A stretch of DNA of 64,000 bases from Streptomyces sp. CB01635 (GTDB lineage: Bacteria > Actinomycetota > Actinomycetes > Streptomycetales > Streptomycetaceae), in assembly GCF_002803065.1 (NCBI RefSeq), contig NZ_NNBL01000022.1:1-64000 (forward strand), in the 5' to 3' direction. The translations under genes were made by a program, and so were the position numbers. Below the pieces are notes generated by a model, which made no database searches, had not been told where the DNA came from, and saw only the letters and a program-made list of their open reading frames with translations. This document shows, in pieces, positions 17,201-25,431 of this stretch. Position 1 is the stretch's first letter. Each line of letters starts with the position of its first letter.

Positions 17201-17874
17201 GCCGTCCACGCGGCGAACTGTCCGCGCACCCAGTCGGCGACCTCGCGCACACCGTCGTCGGAGCGCAGGGACTGGAGGACGACAGGGAGTTCGGCGCGCT
17301 GCGCCTTGGCGTCGGCGGACATCCTGGCGAGGTCGGAGCCGACGTACGGGGCGAGGTCCGTCTTGTTGATGACGAGCAGGTCGGCGGTGGTGACGCCCGG
17401 GCCGCCCTTGCGCGGGATGTCGTCGCCGCCGGCGACGTCGATGACGAAGATCTGCGCGTCGACGAGGCCGCGCGAGAACGTGGCCGTGAGGTTGTCGCCG
17501 CCGGACTCGACGAGGATCAGGTCGAGCGGCCCGACCTCGTCCTCCAGGTCCTCCACGGCCTCCAGGTTGGCGGAGATGTCGTCGCGGATGGCGGTGTGCG
17601 GGCAGGCGCCCGTCTCCACGGCGGTGATGCGCTCGGGCGGCAGCACGGCCTCGCGGAGCAGGAACTCGGCGTCCTCGCGCGTGTAGATGTCGTTCGTCAC
17701 GACGGCGAGGGACAGCTCGTCGCGCAGCGCGCGGCAGAGCGCCGCGACGGTGGCGGTCTTGCCGGATCCGACGGGGCCGCCGAGGCCGATACGAACAGCG
17801 CGGCGGGTGCCGTCGGGACGGCGGGCGTCGGCGCTGACAGCGGCGGGGCCGTCGTGTGAGTGGTCGAGGTGCAT
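17197..17874 (-). CDS. ureG: Urease accessory GTPase UreG
   Basis: 225-residue SIMIBI-class GTPase that drives nickel insertion into urease. The P-loop is GGPVGSGKTA (about 33-42), followed by ESGGDN and the guanine-specificity motif INKTDL. The conserved Cys-x-His metal site is CPH in ETGACPHTA. The N-terminus is His-containing (MHLDHSHDG), which may help nickel handling because no ureE is present in the cluster. It sits between ureF and ureD. Confidence 0.96.
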   Translation of the reverse strand: MHLDHSHDGPAAVSADARRPDGTRRAVRIGLGGPVGSGKTATVAALCRALRDELSLAVVTNDIYTREDAEFLLREAVLPPERITAVETGACPHTAIRDDISANLEAVEDLEDEVGPLDLILVESGGDNLTATFSRGLVDAQIFVIDVAGGDDIPRKGGPGVTTADLLVINKTDLAPYVGSDLARMSADAKAQRAELPVVLQSLRSDDGVREVADWVRGQFAAWTA

Positions 17875-17938
17875 GGTGTTACTCCGATCGTTCAGTGGGG
17901 AGGCAGGGCGCCCTGAGGCGCGTCCGCCGCGTCGCGTC

Positions 17939-18613
17939 CTAGGACGCGAACAGGCGCACAGCCCAGGCCGCGTGGGCCTCGGCCCCCACCTCCAGCAGCG
18001 GCGCGGACGCCGCGGGCAATGAATCCGTCCCTTCGGTGACGGCTCGTGCCGCAGCCTCGGCGGCCTCCGTCGCGACACGGTCGATGTCGTCCGCGAGGCG
18101 CGCGAGCCCCGCCGTCGCGTCGAAGGGGTCGAGGCTGAGCAGCCGGACCGTCGCGGTGGCGGGCCCGCTGACGCTCTCGTACGCGGAGCAGTAGGCGGCG
18201 TCGGCGGCTCCGAGGCCCGCGGCCCGGGCGGTGAGGCCGAGGACCACCGGCTGATGGGCCCCCTTGGGGAATCGACGGGCGAGCGCGTCGAGTTCGGGAT
18301 GCGGCCAGGCCGCGCGCGCGGCGCGCATGAGCTGTCTGCCGAGCCTGCGCGCCGCGGTGCGCAGGGCGGGTGACGGAGTACGGGCGTCGGCGGCCTCATC
18401 CAGGGTGACCGGATCGAGGCCGAGCGCGGCGGCCGCCGCCAGGGACGCCGACACCAGTCCCGTGGTGTGCAGTCGGCCCCGGCAGAAGTCCTCCAGGCTC
18501 GCCGCGCCCGTGATGCGTCCCGCCTTGACGGCGGCCTCCGCCCCGCCGGAGTGGGCATGCCCACCGGCGGGGAAGCGGCCGTCGGCCAGGACGAGTAGTG
18601 CGGCTCGTGTCAT
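17939..18613 (-). CDS. ureF: Urease accessory protein UreF
   Basis: 224-residue all-helical accessory protein that bridges UreD and UreG in the urease maturation complex. The N-terminal LADGRFPAGGHAHSGG is the conserved UreF signature, which contacts UreG. It lies 16 bases after ureC on the same transcript. Confidence 0.94.
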   Translation of the reverse strand: MTRAALLVLADGRFPAGGHAHSGGAEAAVKAGRITGAASLEDFCRGRLHTTGLVSASLAAAAALGLDPVTLDEAADARTPSPALRTAARRLGRQLMRAARAAWPHPELDALARRFPKGAHQPVVLGLTARAAGLGAADAAYCSAYESVSGPATATVRLLSLDPFDATAGLARLADDIDRVATEAAEAAARAVTEGTDSLPAASAPLLEVGAEAHAAWAVRLFAS

Positions 18614-18629
18614 ATCTCTTCTCGGCCCG

Positions 18630-20351
18630 TCAGAACAGGAAGTACCGCTGGGCGAGCGGCAGTTCGGCGGCGGGCGCGGGTTCGACGAGTTCGCCGTCGA
18701 TGGTGACGGCGAAGCTGTCGGGGGCGACCTCGACCCGCGGCAGCGCGTCGTTCTCCCGCATGTCGGCCTTCGTGCGTCCCCGCGTCGAGCGGATCGGCAC
18801 GAACTTCCTGTCCAGGCGGAGGCGTTCGGGCAGCCCGTCGTCGAGGGCGGTCTGCGTCACGTAGAAGAACGAGTTCGAGGCGGGGGCCCTGCCGTGGGCG
18901 CCGAACATGGGGCGGGGCAGGACGGGCTGCGGCGTGGGGATGGACGCGTTGGCGTCACCCATTTGAGCGTACGCGATCTGGCCGCCCTTGATGACGAGCT
19001 GCGGCTTGACGCCGAAGAACCGGGGGTCCCACAGCACCAGGTCGGCGAGCTTGCCGGTCTCGACGGAGCCGATCTCGTGGTCGATGCCCTGTGCGACGGC
19101 CGCGTTGATCGTGTACTTGGCGACATACCGACGGGCGCGCAGGTTGTCGGCGCGGGTGTCGCCGGGCAGGAGGCCGCGGCGGCGCTTCATGACGTGCGCG
19201 GTCTGCCAGGTCCGCAGGACGACCTCGCCGATGCGGCCCATCGCCTGGGAGTCCGAGGACATGATCGAGATGGCGCCGATGTCGTGGAGGATGTCCTCGG
19301 CCGCGATGGTGGTGGGCCGGATCCGGGACTCGGCGAAGGCCAGGTCCTCGGGGACGGCCGGGTTCAGGTGGTGGCAGACCATCAGCATGTCGAGGTGTTC
19401 CTCGACGGTGTTGACGGTGTGCGGCCGCGTCGGGTTGGTCGAGCTCGGCAGCATGTTGGGCAGCGAGACGGCCGTGATCATGTCGGGCGCGTGCCCGCCG
19501 CCGGCGCCCTCGACGTGGAAGGCGTGCAGGGTGCGGCCGGCCACGGCGTCGAAGGTGGCGTCCACGAAGCCCGCCTCGTTCAGGGTGTCCGTGTGGACGG
19601 CGAGCTGCGCGCCGGTGTCCTCACAGACGTTCAGGCAGGCGTCGATGACGGCGGGGGTCGCGCCCCAGTCCTCGTGGATCTTGAAGCTGACGGCGCCGCC
19701 GCGCAGTTGGGCGTACATGGACTCGGCGGACGTGGTGTTGCCCTTGCCGAGGAAGCCGATGTTGACCGGGCTCGACTCCATCGCCTCGAACATGCGGGCA
19801 AGGTGCCACGAACCAGGGGTGATCGTGGTCGCCTTGGAGCCCTCCGCCGGGCCGGTACCGCCGCCGATCAGCGTGGTGACACCGGAGGCGAGCGCCTCGT
19901 CGACGATGGTCGGCGAGATGAAGTGGATGTGGGTGTCGATGGCACCCGCGGTGACGATCTTGCCGTTGCCGGCGAGGATCTCGGTCTCGGGGCCGATGAC
20001 GAGGTCGGGGTGGACGCCGTCCATCGTGTCGGGGTTGCCGGACTTGCCGATCGCGGTGATCCGGCCGTCCCGGATGCCGATGTCGGCCTTGACGATGCCC
20101 CAGTGGTCGACGATCACGGCGCCGGTGATGACGGTGTCGGGGGCGCCGTCTGCGCGCGTAGCGCGTGACTGGCCCATGGACTCGCGGATCACCTTGCCGC
20201 CGCCGAACACGGACTCGTCACCGGAGAGTCCGGGGCCGCCGGAGCGGTCCTCCTCGATCTCGATCAGCAGGTCGGTGTCCGCGAGGCGGATGCGGTCGCC
20301 GGTGGTGGGGCCGAACAGGTCGGCGTAGGCGGCGCGGGAGAGTTCAGCCAT
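18630..20351 (-). CDS. ureC: Urease alpha (catalytic) subunit
   Basis: 573-residue catalytic subunit hydrolysing urea to ammonia and carbamate. The bis-nickel site is intact: H141 and H143 in DTHIHF, the carbamylated lysine K224 in SFKIHEDWG, H253 in AVHTDT, H279 in AFHVEG, and the Asp in SSDSQAMGR. H-V-MKRRRG in the flap region is also conserved (catalytic His). Its ATG overlaps the end of ureB by eight bases. Length is standard. Confidence 0.98.
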   Translation of the reverse strand: MAELSRAAYADLFGPTTGDRIRLADTDLLIEIEEDRSGGPGLSGDESVFGGGKVIRESMGQSRATRADGAPDTVITGAVIVDHWGIVKADIGIRDGRITAIGKSGNPDTMDGVHPDLVIGPETEILAGNGKIVTAGAIDTHIHFISPTIVDEALASGVTTLIGGGTGPAEGSKATTITPGSWHLARMFEAMESSPVNIGFLGKGNTTSAESMYAQLRGGAVSFKIHEDWGATPAVIDACLNVCEDTGAQLAVHTDTLNEAGFVDATFDAVAGRTLHAFHVEGAGGGHAPDMITAVSLPNMLPSSTNPTRPHTVNTVEEHLDMLMVCHHLNPAVPEDLAFAESRIRPTTIAAEDILHDIGAISIMSSDSQAMGRIGEVVLRTWQTAHVMKRRRGLLPGDTRADNLRARRYVAKYTINAAVAQGIDHEIGSVETGKLADLVLWDPRFFGVKPQLVIKGGQIAYAQMGDANASIPTPQPVLPRPMFGAHGRAPASNSFFYVTQTALDDGLPERLRLDRKFVPIRSTRGRTKADMRENDALPRVEVAPDSFAVTIDGELVEPAPAAELPLAQRYFLF

Positions 20352-20655
20352 CGAGGGCACCTCCGGTCTGGCCCCGCAGGCCCGGCACGATGCGCCGGCC
20401 GGCCAGAGGCACGAGTTCGACGTCGACAGGGATTCCGGGCTCGAAGCGCACGGCGGTCCCTGCGGCGACGTTGAGTCGCAGACCGTGCGCTGCGGCACGG
20501 TCGAACTCCAGACCGGGATTGGCCTCGGCGAAGTGGTAGTGGGAGCCGACCTGGACGGGCCGGTCGGCGGCGTTGAGCACGGTCAGACGGGTGACCTCGC
20601 GGCCCTCGTTGAACACGACGGGCTCGTCCGCGAAGAGGATCTCTCCGGGAATCAT
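20344..20655 (-). CDS. ureB: Urease beta subunit
   Basis: 103-residue structural subunit (MIPGEILFADEPVVFNEG, VGSHYHFAEANPGLEFDR). It lies 21 bases after ureA, and its leader contains an 11-base G run on the coding strand immediately before GAGCGCTTCC-ATG. Its end overlaps the ureC start. Confidence 0.97.
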   Translation of the reverse strand: MIPGEILFADEPVVFNEGREVTRLTVLNAADRPVQVGSHYHFAEANPGLEFDRAAAHGLRLNVAAGTAVRFEPGIPVDVELVPLAGRRIVPGLRGQTGGALDG

Positions 20656-20663
20656 GGAAGCGC

Positions 20664-20674
20664 TCCCCCCCCCC
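20664..20674. repeat. 11-base homopolymer (C on plus strand, G on coding strand)
   Basis: A run of 11 C lies between ureA and ureB. On the transcript it is poly-G directly upstream of the ureB ATG and takes the place of the Shine-Dalgarno. Such runs are prone to slippage in replication and to sequencing error. Because it is intergenic, a length change would alter ureB translation spacing without a frameshift. Confidence 0.9.
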
Positions 20675-20676
20675 CG

Positions 20677-20979
20677 TCAGACGATGGGATCGTGGACGGT
20701 GACGAGCTTGGTGCCGTCGGGGAAGGTCGCCTCGACCTGCACGTCGTGGATCATCTCGGGAATGCCCTCCATCACGTCGTCGCGCGTGAGCACCTTGCGA
20801 CCGGACGACATGAGTTCGGCTACGGTCCGGCCGTCACGCGCACCTTCGAGAATGTGCGACGTGAGGAGAGCGATCGCCTCGGGATGATTGAGTTTCAGAC
20901 CCCGGCTCCGACGCTTCTCGGCCACGTCGGCTGCCACATGAATGAGCAGTCGTTCCTGCTCGTGCGGGGTCAGTTGCAC
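20677..20979 (-). CDS. ureA: Urease gamma subunit
   Basis: 100-residue structural subunit (MQLTPHEQERLLIHVAADVAEKR at the start is diagnostic; GKVLTRDDVM and PDGTKLVTVHDPI near the end). It is the first gene of ureABCFGD. A GAGGTGAGCT-type ribosome binding site precedes it. Confidence 0.97.
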   Translation of the reverse strand: MQLTPHEQERLLIHVAADVAEKRRSRGLKLNHPEAIALLTSHILEGARDGRTVAELMSSGRKVLTRDDVMEGIPEMIHDVQVEATFPDGTKLVTVHDPIV

Positions 20980-21065
20980 AGCTCACCTCACAGTCCTTCA
21001 CTCCGGACCGTGCGGGATCCGGCTGCCGCGGCCACCGCGGCGGGTATAGATGTAACATACAAAGA

Positions 21066-21085
21066 ATGCACACGATCTTGTGCAT
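21066..21085. promoter_or_regulatory. 20-bp palindrome in the ureA upstream region
   Basis: ATGCACA and TGTGCAT flank CGATCT, about 90 bases upstream of ureA, in an AT-richer stretch that also holds GTAAC and GTTAC segments and a TATACC that could be a minus-strand -10. Urease is under nitrogen control in Streptomyces, but the spacing here does not match the GlnR box as I know it, so the regulator is left open. Confidence 0.4.
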
Positions 21086-21176
21086 CCCGGTTACAAAAGC
21101 CCCTGGTGACGTGCGGTGCAGGCTAATCGGGGGGAGTTTCAACGAGGTTAACCACCCTTTGACCCGCCCATGACTG

Positions 21177-21803
21177 TCAGCTGGCCGCGCCCATACTCAT
21201 CAGGGCCCGCAGGCCGTTCTGCAAAGTTTCGACAGGGACGTGAACTTCCCCGAACAGGGCCTGCTGCGCGGCGAATCCCTGCGCCGTGGCGATCATGACC
21301 CGGGCGACGTCGTCGGCGGGGATGTCGGCGCGCATCATCCCCGCGGCCTGATACCCCTCGACGATCTTCACCCAGGCCGCGCGCACGCCGACGTACGCCT
21401 CGCGCATCACCCGGGAGAGCTCGTCGTTGCGCAGCGTCTCCGTCCACACCTGGACCATCAGCCGCGGGAAGACGGACACGCCCTCATGCGTGAGCCCCGG
21501 CCGCATCCCGAGGATCCTGCCCAGAACCCTCCCCACCAGCACGTCCGGCGGCGCGGGCGGACTCTCGGCGCCGGCCGACTCGAAGACACCCCGTATCTCG
21601 TCGAGCACCTCGGTGACGATGGCCCCGATCAGCTCCTCCTTGCCGCTGAAGTAGCGGTACACCGCGCCCGCGGAGAGATTGACCGACTTCAGCACGTCCT
21701 GCATGGACGTGGCGTGGAAGCCGTTGAGCGCGAAGCAGAGGGTCGCGCCGTCGAGGATCTGCCGACGACGGGCGTCCAGATGTTCCTGGGATACACGAGC
21801 CAT
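21177..21803 (-). CDS. TetR-family transcriptional regulator
   Basis: 208-residue TetR protein. The helix-turn-helix is at about 15-60 (TSMQDVLKSVNLSAGAVYRYFSGKEEL is the recognition region), followed by a helical ligand-binding domain of the TetR_C_6/BetI-like type. The start MARVSQEHLDARRRQIL is typical of the group; the longer frame upstream is GC bias. It is divergent from a membrane protein gene, with two copies of an ACGAA-n6-TTCGT/C palindrome between them, so it likely represses both. Confidence 0.9.
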   Translation of the reverse strand: MARVSQEHLDARRRQILDGATLCFALNGFHATSMQDVLKSVNLSAGAVYRYFSGKEELIGAIVTEVLDEIRGVFESAGAESPPAPPDVLVGRVLGRILGMRPGLTHEGVSVFPRLMVQVWTETLRNDELSRVMREAYVGVRAAWVKIVEGYQAAGMMRADIPADDVARVMIATAQGFAAQQALFGEVHVPVETLQNGLRALMSMGAAS

Positions 21804-21817
21804 GGTCACAAAGTAAA

Positions 21818-21889
21818 ACGAACATTCATTCGTGACAAGAGACGGCCACGCCGGGACAGTGGCCGCCAGTAAAACGAACGATCCTTCGC
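21818..21889. promoter_or_regulatory. Two TetR operator copies
   Basis: ACGAA-cattca-TTCGT at 21818-21833 and ACGAA-cgatcc-TTCGC at 21874-21889. Each lies inside the same longer direct repeat AGTAAAACGAAC. One copy abuts the TetR start and the other precedes the divergent gene, so each promoter has its own operator. Confidence 0.7.
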
Positions 21890-21919
21890 TATAAGCTCCC
21901 GCTCCTCCCGGAGGAAGCC

Positions 21920-22939
21920 ATGTCCAGCCCGACCGCCACCCCGGCCCCGCCGTCTCCGGCGCGCAGGATGGCCGCGGTCGCCCTGCTCGTGCCGATGCTC
22001 GTCGCCCTCGCGCTGTGGGCGTTCGCCTGGCCCGGGGCCAGAACCGCGCCCCGGGACCTCCCGCTCGGCGTCGCGGGACCGGCGGCCGCCGCAGCACCCG
22101 TCGAGCAGCAACTGCGGTCCCACAAAGGCGCGTTCGAGATTCACCGGTACGCCGACGAGGCGGCGGCGCGCGCGGCGATCACGGACCGGACCGTCTACGG
22201 AGCGGTGGTGGCGACGCCCCAGGGCCCGAAGCTCCTCACCGCGACGGCGGCGAGCCCCGTCGTCGCGCAGCTGCTTCAGCAGGCCGTGACCGCCGAGGCG
22301 CCGAAGGACACGCAGGTGCCGACGGTCGACGTGGTCGCCGCGCCGGCCGGGGATCCACGCGGGGCGGTGCTGAGTTCCAGCGTGCTGCCGCTGGCGATCG
22401 CGGGTGTGGCCGGCGGCGCCGTGGTGACGCTGCTCGGGCTGCGCGGGTGGCGGGCGGCGGGTGCGCTCGTGGTGGCGTCCTCGCTCGTAGGCGTCGTGGC
22501 GGCGGCGCTCACGCACAGCTGGCTCGGGGTGCTCACCGGCAACTGGTGGGCGGAAGCAGGGGTGTTGGGCCTGTCGGCGCTGGCCGTGGGCGGCACCGTT
22601 GCCGGGCTCTCCGCGCTGTTCGGCCCGTCGGGGATCGGGGTGGGCTCACTCCTGATGGTGCTGCTCGGCAACCCGTTCTCGGGGGTGTCGTCGGCGCCGC
22701 AGCTGCTGCCCGAACCGGTCGGCCGCATCGGCCAGCTCCTGCCGCCGGGCGCGGGTGGAACGCTGCTGCGCTCGGTCTCGTACTTCGACGGGGCGCGTGC
22801 CATGACGCCCGCGATCACGCTGGCGGCCTGGGCAGGGCTCGGGCTCGTCTGCGTACTGCTGGGCGGGCTGCGCAAGAAACGGGGCGCCGGCGAAGTGGCG
22901 GGGGAGCCCACGGCGCGGGAGGCGGTGGCGGTCGGCTGA
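21920..22939 (+). CDS. Polytopic membrane protein, ABC-2/YhgE-like
   Basis: 339-residue membrane protein. One transmembrane helix at about 16-38 is followed by an extracytoplasmic domain (about 45-150). Five more helices in the second half (about 155-180, 185-205, 215-240, 250-265, 295-315) end in a basic tail (RKKRGAG). This layout resembles ABC-2 permeases and the YhgE/Pip family, which export or are linked to type VII-like secretion. No ATPase is adjacent, so it may act alone or with a trans partner. GGAGGAAGCC precedes the ATG. Expression is probably controlled by the divergent TetR regulator. Confidence 0.7.
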   Translation: MSSPTATPAPPSPARRMAAVALLVPMLVALALWAFAWPGARTAPRDLPLGVAGPAAAAAPVEQQLRSHKGAFEIHRYADEAAARAAITDRTVYGAVVATPQGPKLLTATAASPVVAQLLQQAVTAEAPKDTQVPTVDVVAAPAGDPRGAVLSSSVLPLAIAGVAGGAVVTLLGLRGWRAAGALVVASSLVGVVAAALTHSWLGVLTGNWWAEAGVLGLSALAVGGTVAGLSALFGPSGIGVGSLLMVLLGNPFSGVSSAPQLLPEPVGRIGQLLPPGAGGTLLRSVSYFDGARAMTPAITLAAWAGLGLVCVLLGGLRKKRGAGEVAGEPTAREAVAVG

Positions 22940-22960
22940 CGCCACGCGCCCTCATGACAG

Positions 22961-23004
22961 CCGTGCGTCCCCGCTGTAGCGGACGGGGGCGCACGGCCCT
23001 TTTC
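22961..23004 (+). terminator. Hairpin terminator after the membrane protein
   Basis: Arms of 13 bases (22961-22973 and 22984-22996, one G-T pair) are followed by CCCTTTTCT. Confidence 0.75.
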
Positions 23005-23096
23005 TGCCCGGGACAGTCACCCAAGTCACTTGATCCGGGCGCCACTTGATGCCAGCGAGACGTACTGGACGTGGCGGAGCTGCCGGAGCTGCCGAC

Positions 23097-23375
23097 TTAC
23101 CTGACCTCCGGCCCCCGGCGCTCCGCGGCGATGCCGAAGCGGTGACGGTCGCCGCCGGCGGACGAGGTCGAGCCGATGCCGGAGACGGAGCTGATCACCC
23201 GCTCGTCCCCCGATTCCCCCAGGGCCTCGAGGCGCTCGAGATCGGCGGCGGAGACCAGCGCGACGAGCGGCTTGCCGTGCCGGGTCACGACGACGCGTTC
23301 ACCGCCGTACACGACGCGGTTGATCAGATCGGCGAGCTCAGCGCGGGCTTGCGTCACCGGAATCTCGTAGGCCAT
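23097..23375 (-). CDS. Phd/YefM-family antitoxin, apparently orphan
   Basis: 92-residue protein. The N-terminal Phd/YefM fold is clear (MAYEIPVTQARAELADLINRV, then GGERVVVTRHGKPLVALVS), which binds DNA and neutralises a RelE/Doc-type toxin. The C-terminal half is Ser/Gly-rich and has no toxin-binding helix that I recognise. No toxin gene adjoins it on either side, so it may be an orphan regulator, a common situation in Streptomyces. It begins at an ATG nested in a longer biased frame. Confidence 0.8.
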   Translation of the reverse strand: MAYEIPVTQARAELADLINRVVYGGERVVVTRHGKPLVALVSAADLERLEALGESGDERVISSVSGIGSTSSAGGDRHRFGIAAERRGPEVR

Positions 23376-23605
23376 GTCCTCCAGCTTAGACCGGCCCCCC
23401 TGCGCGGACACGGTCCGTGACGGCACGGCAACCCGCAGGTGGGGCGGCGGCTCGAGCGGGACGGTTCGGGGCGCCGCCGTTGTCAGTGGCTGCGCGTAAC
23501 GTCGACGTGTCAACTGTTCGTGCCGCATGGCTGCTTGCGCGGATCCGACGAAGCCCCGCCCGGAACAGCGCCCGCGGCGGGGCACCGTCCGCCTAGGCTC
23601 CGCGC

Positions 23606-23965
23606 ATGGAACAGAGCGAGATCATCCTGCGCGCAATCGGCGTCCTGACCGAGACCCAGGAAATGGTGCGCAGGCTCAGCGAGGATGCCGAGCCCGACAT
23701 CGAGACCGAGGACGCCCAGCTCGGGCGCCTGGTGACAGAGGCGTTCCCCTCCATCGAGATCCCGGCGGAATCGAGCGTGGAGGAGGCCGCGGAGGCGACC
23801 ATCGCGGCGCTGATGCCGGTGACGATCTCCCTGGTGGGCGCGTTCGCGTTCCTCTTCTCCGAGCTCGCCGAGGTGCATGACTCGGGCAGGACCGACATCA
23901 AGAGCGCCGACCTCCTGCAACACCTCGCGCTGCGCCTGTCCAGGACGGACGACGGCGACCGGTAG
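23606..23965 (+). CDS. Hypothetical protein, 119 residues
   Basis: Small acidic protein with helical N-terminal and central parts. A hydrophobic stretch of about 18 residues (LMPVTISLVGAFAFLFSELA, about 69-88) could be a transmembrane helix or a buried core. The end is mixed charge. No family is recognised. It stands alone between the antitoxin and a terminator. Codon use is normal for the genome, which supports it being real. Confidence 0.65.
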   Translation: MEQSEIILRAIGVLTETQEMVRRLSEDAEPDIETEDAQLGRLVTEAFPSIEIPAESSVEEAAEATIAALMPVTISLVGAFAFLFSELAEVHDSGRTDIKSADLLQHLALRLSRTDDGDR

Positions 23966-23986
23966 CCACGCCCCAGAAGCACGGAG

Positions 23987-24030
23987 AGGGGGTCGGCCAC
24001 GCGCATCGGGCGCGGGCCGGCCCCCTTCTT
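23987..24030 (+). terminator. Hairpin terminator
   Basis: Arms of 11 bases (GGGGGTCGGCC, 23987-23997, with 24015-24025, one G-T pair) are followed by TTCTT, 22 bases after the preceding stop. Confidence 0.75.
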
Positions 24031-24129
24031 CGCGTTTCTAGGAGCCTTGGCCCTACTCCGCCATCCGTACGTCCTGTACATTTTTTACGGAAGCAGCGAC
24101 AGAGTTCCGCGCTCACGGAGGCATGTGCC

Positions 24130-24765
24130 ATGAACCGACCTTCCGCCCGCTACGTCCTGCCCGAGTTCACCGAGCGCACCTCGGCCGGGCACCGCACGCT
24201 CGATCCGTACTCCAAGCTTTTGGAGGAGCGGATCGTCTTCCTGGGGACACCGATCGACGACACCTCCGCGAACGATGTGATGGCGCAGTTCATGCACCTC
24301 GAGTACGCCGCGCCGGACCGGGACATCTCGCTGTACATCAACTCCCCCGGCGGCTCGTTCAGCGCGATGACGGCGATCTACGACACGATCAAGTTCGTCA
24401 GCTGCGAGGTCGAGACCGTGTGCCTCGGGCAGGCCGCCTCCGCCGCCGCCGTACTCCTGGCCGCCGGGACGCCGGGGAAGCGGGCCATGCTGCCCGGCGC
24501 GCGTGTGGTGATCCAACAGCCGGGGCTGACCGAGCCCGCACAGGGCCAGCCGACCGACCTGGAGATCCAGGCCCGTGAACTGGTGCGCATGCGCGCCCAG
24601 CTGGAGGAACTGCTCGCGCGGCACACCGGGCAGAGCCGAGTGCGCATCGCCGCCGACATCGAGCGGGACAAGATCCTTCAGGCCCAGGACGCCGTGGAGT
24701 ACGGGCTCGTGGACCGGGTCATCGAGAACCGCAAGCCGTCCGGCTCGGGCAACGGCGCCGGGTGA
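24130..24765 (+). CDS. ClpP-family protease homologue lacking the catalytic histidine
   Basis: 211-residue ClpP homologue with the fold intact: TSAGHRTLDPYSKLLEERIVFLG, INSPGGSFSAMTAIYD, and HTGQ...DIERDKILQAQDAVEYGLVD. The nucleophile S104 (GQAASAAAVLLAAG) and Asp (D176) are kept. The canonical IHQP, which carries the catalytic His, reads I128-Q129-Q130-P131, so the charge-relay His is replaced by Gln. It may be an inactive or regulatory subunit that mixes with active ClpP rings, or it may have altered activity. GGAGG precedes the ATG. A 102-residue gene follows after seven bases. No Clp ATPase is nearby. Confidence 0.92.
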   Translation: MNRPSARYVLPEFTERTSAGHRTLDPYSKLLEERIVFLGTPIDDTSANDVMAQFMHLEYAAPDRDISLYINSPGGSFSAMTAIYDTIKFVSCEVETVCLGQAASAAAVLLAAGTPGKRAMLPGARVVIQQPGLTEPAQGQPTDLEIQARELVRMRAQLEELLARHTGQSRVRIAADIERDKILQAQDAVEYGLVDRVIENRKPSGSGNGAG

Positions 24766-24772
24766 CCCGGCG

Positions 24773-25081
24773 ATGCTGCCGCCCGAGCTGCCCCCGCTGC
24801 CCGCGCTGACGCGCGCCGAGTGCGAACTCCTCGACCGCTATCTGGAAGTGGTCGACCTGCTCGGAAGGATCAACCCGGCCAGGAGCGACCACACGTATGG
24901 CGGACTCCGGGCCGCGCAAGCGCTCGTCGGCGGGGCGACGGCGCTCAGGGACGCCCTGACGCTCATGCATCAGCGGGGCGAGACCGAGCTCCACGCGACG
25001 ACGCTGGCTCGGGCTTTGCGGGTCCTGGACGGAGAAAGGAGGACACAACGGGTCACAGTGCCGCCGGAGTCGGTCAATTGA
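24773..25081 (+). CDS. Hypothetical protein, 102 residues, downstream of the ClpP homologue
   Basis: Starts seven bases after the ClpP-like stop and is very probably co-transcribed. The N-terminus is Pro-rich (MLPPELPPLPALT), followed by predicted helices (AECELLDRYLEVVDLLGRI, then GLRAAQALVGGATALRDALTLM). No family is recognised. Because it is tied to a catalytically atypical ClpP, it could be an adaptor or regulator, but that is only a context inference. Confidence 0.65.
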   Translation: MLPPELPPLPALTRAECELLDRYLEVVDLLGRINPARSDHTYGGLRAAQALVGGATALRDALTLMHQRGETELHATTLARALRVLDGERRTQRVTVPPESVN

Positions 25082-25431
25082 CGACCCGTTCAAGACCGAA
25101 GCGATCGATCCGAACCGTCCGGGCCGGGGTCGAAACGGACCAGAAGAGGTACCCACATACGGCGTAGCCGGTACTCGCACATGCGAACCGGAAAAGTTGC
25201 GCGGAACACCTACGCGAAGTCGGGATTTTTGCCTTCCGCTGCTGGTGCGGGGCTCGTTGGGACCCCCGCACCGGGGTGGAGAAGTGTGCTGTCCACCTGA
25301 ATGGATCACTCGTGAGGACACTCACACAACACCGATTCCGCTCTGCGTTCGCGGCGTTTGTGCGTGAAGATCCCTTCCGACGACAAGCCCCCGCCGCCGC
25401 GGCGGGGCGGTCCGTGCGGACGCCGAGTCCT
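25082..25431 (+). other. Gene-free region with a hairpin upstream of the riboswitch
   Basis: No gene is seen here. A 9-bp stem (GGTGCGGGG, 25244-25252, with CCCCGCACC, 25264-25272) may terminate the ClpP-like transcript. A G/C-rich self-complementary run (about 25388-25406) lies just before the riboswitch. The promoter of the NlpC/P60 gene must lie in this stretch, but I cannot fix it. Confidence 0.5.

Noticed and set aside
18264..20168. Long plus-strand frames across ureF and ureC
   Set aside because: Shadow frames of the urease genes; no recognisable domain.
21040..21110. GlnR box upstream of ureA
   Set aside because: GTAAC and GTTAC elements are present but the spacing to the partner half-sites does not match the consensus.
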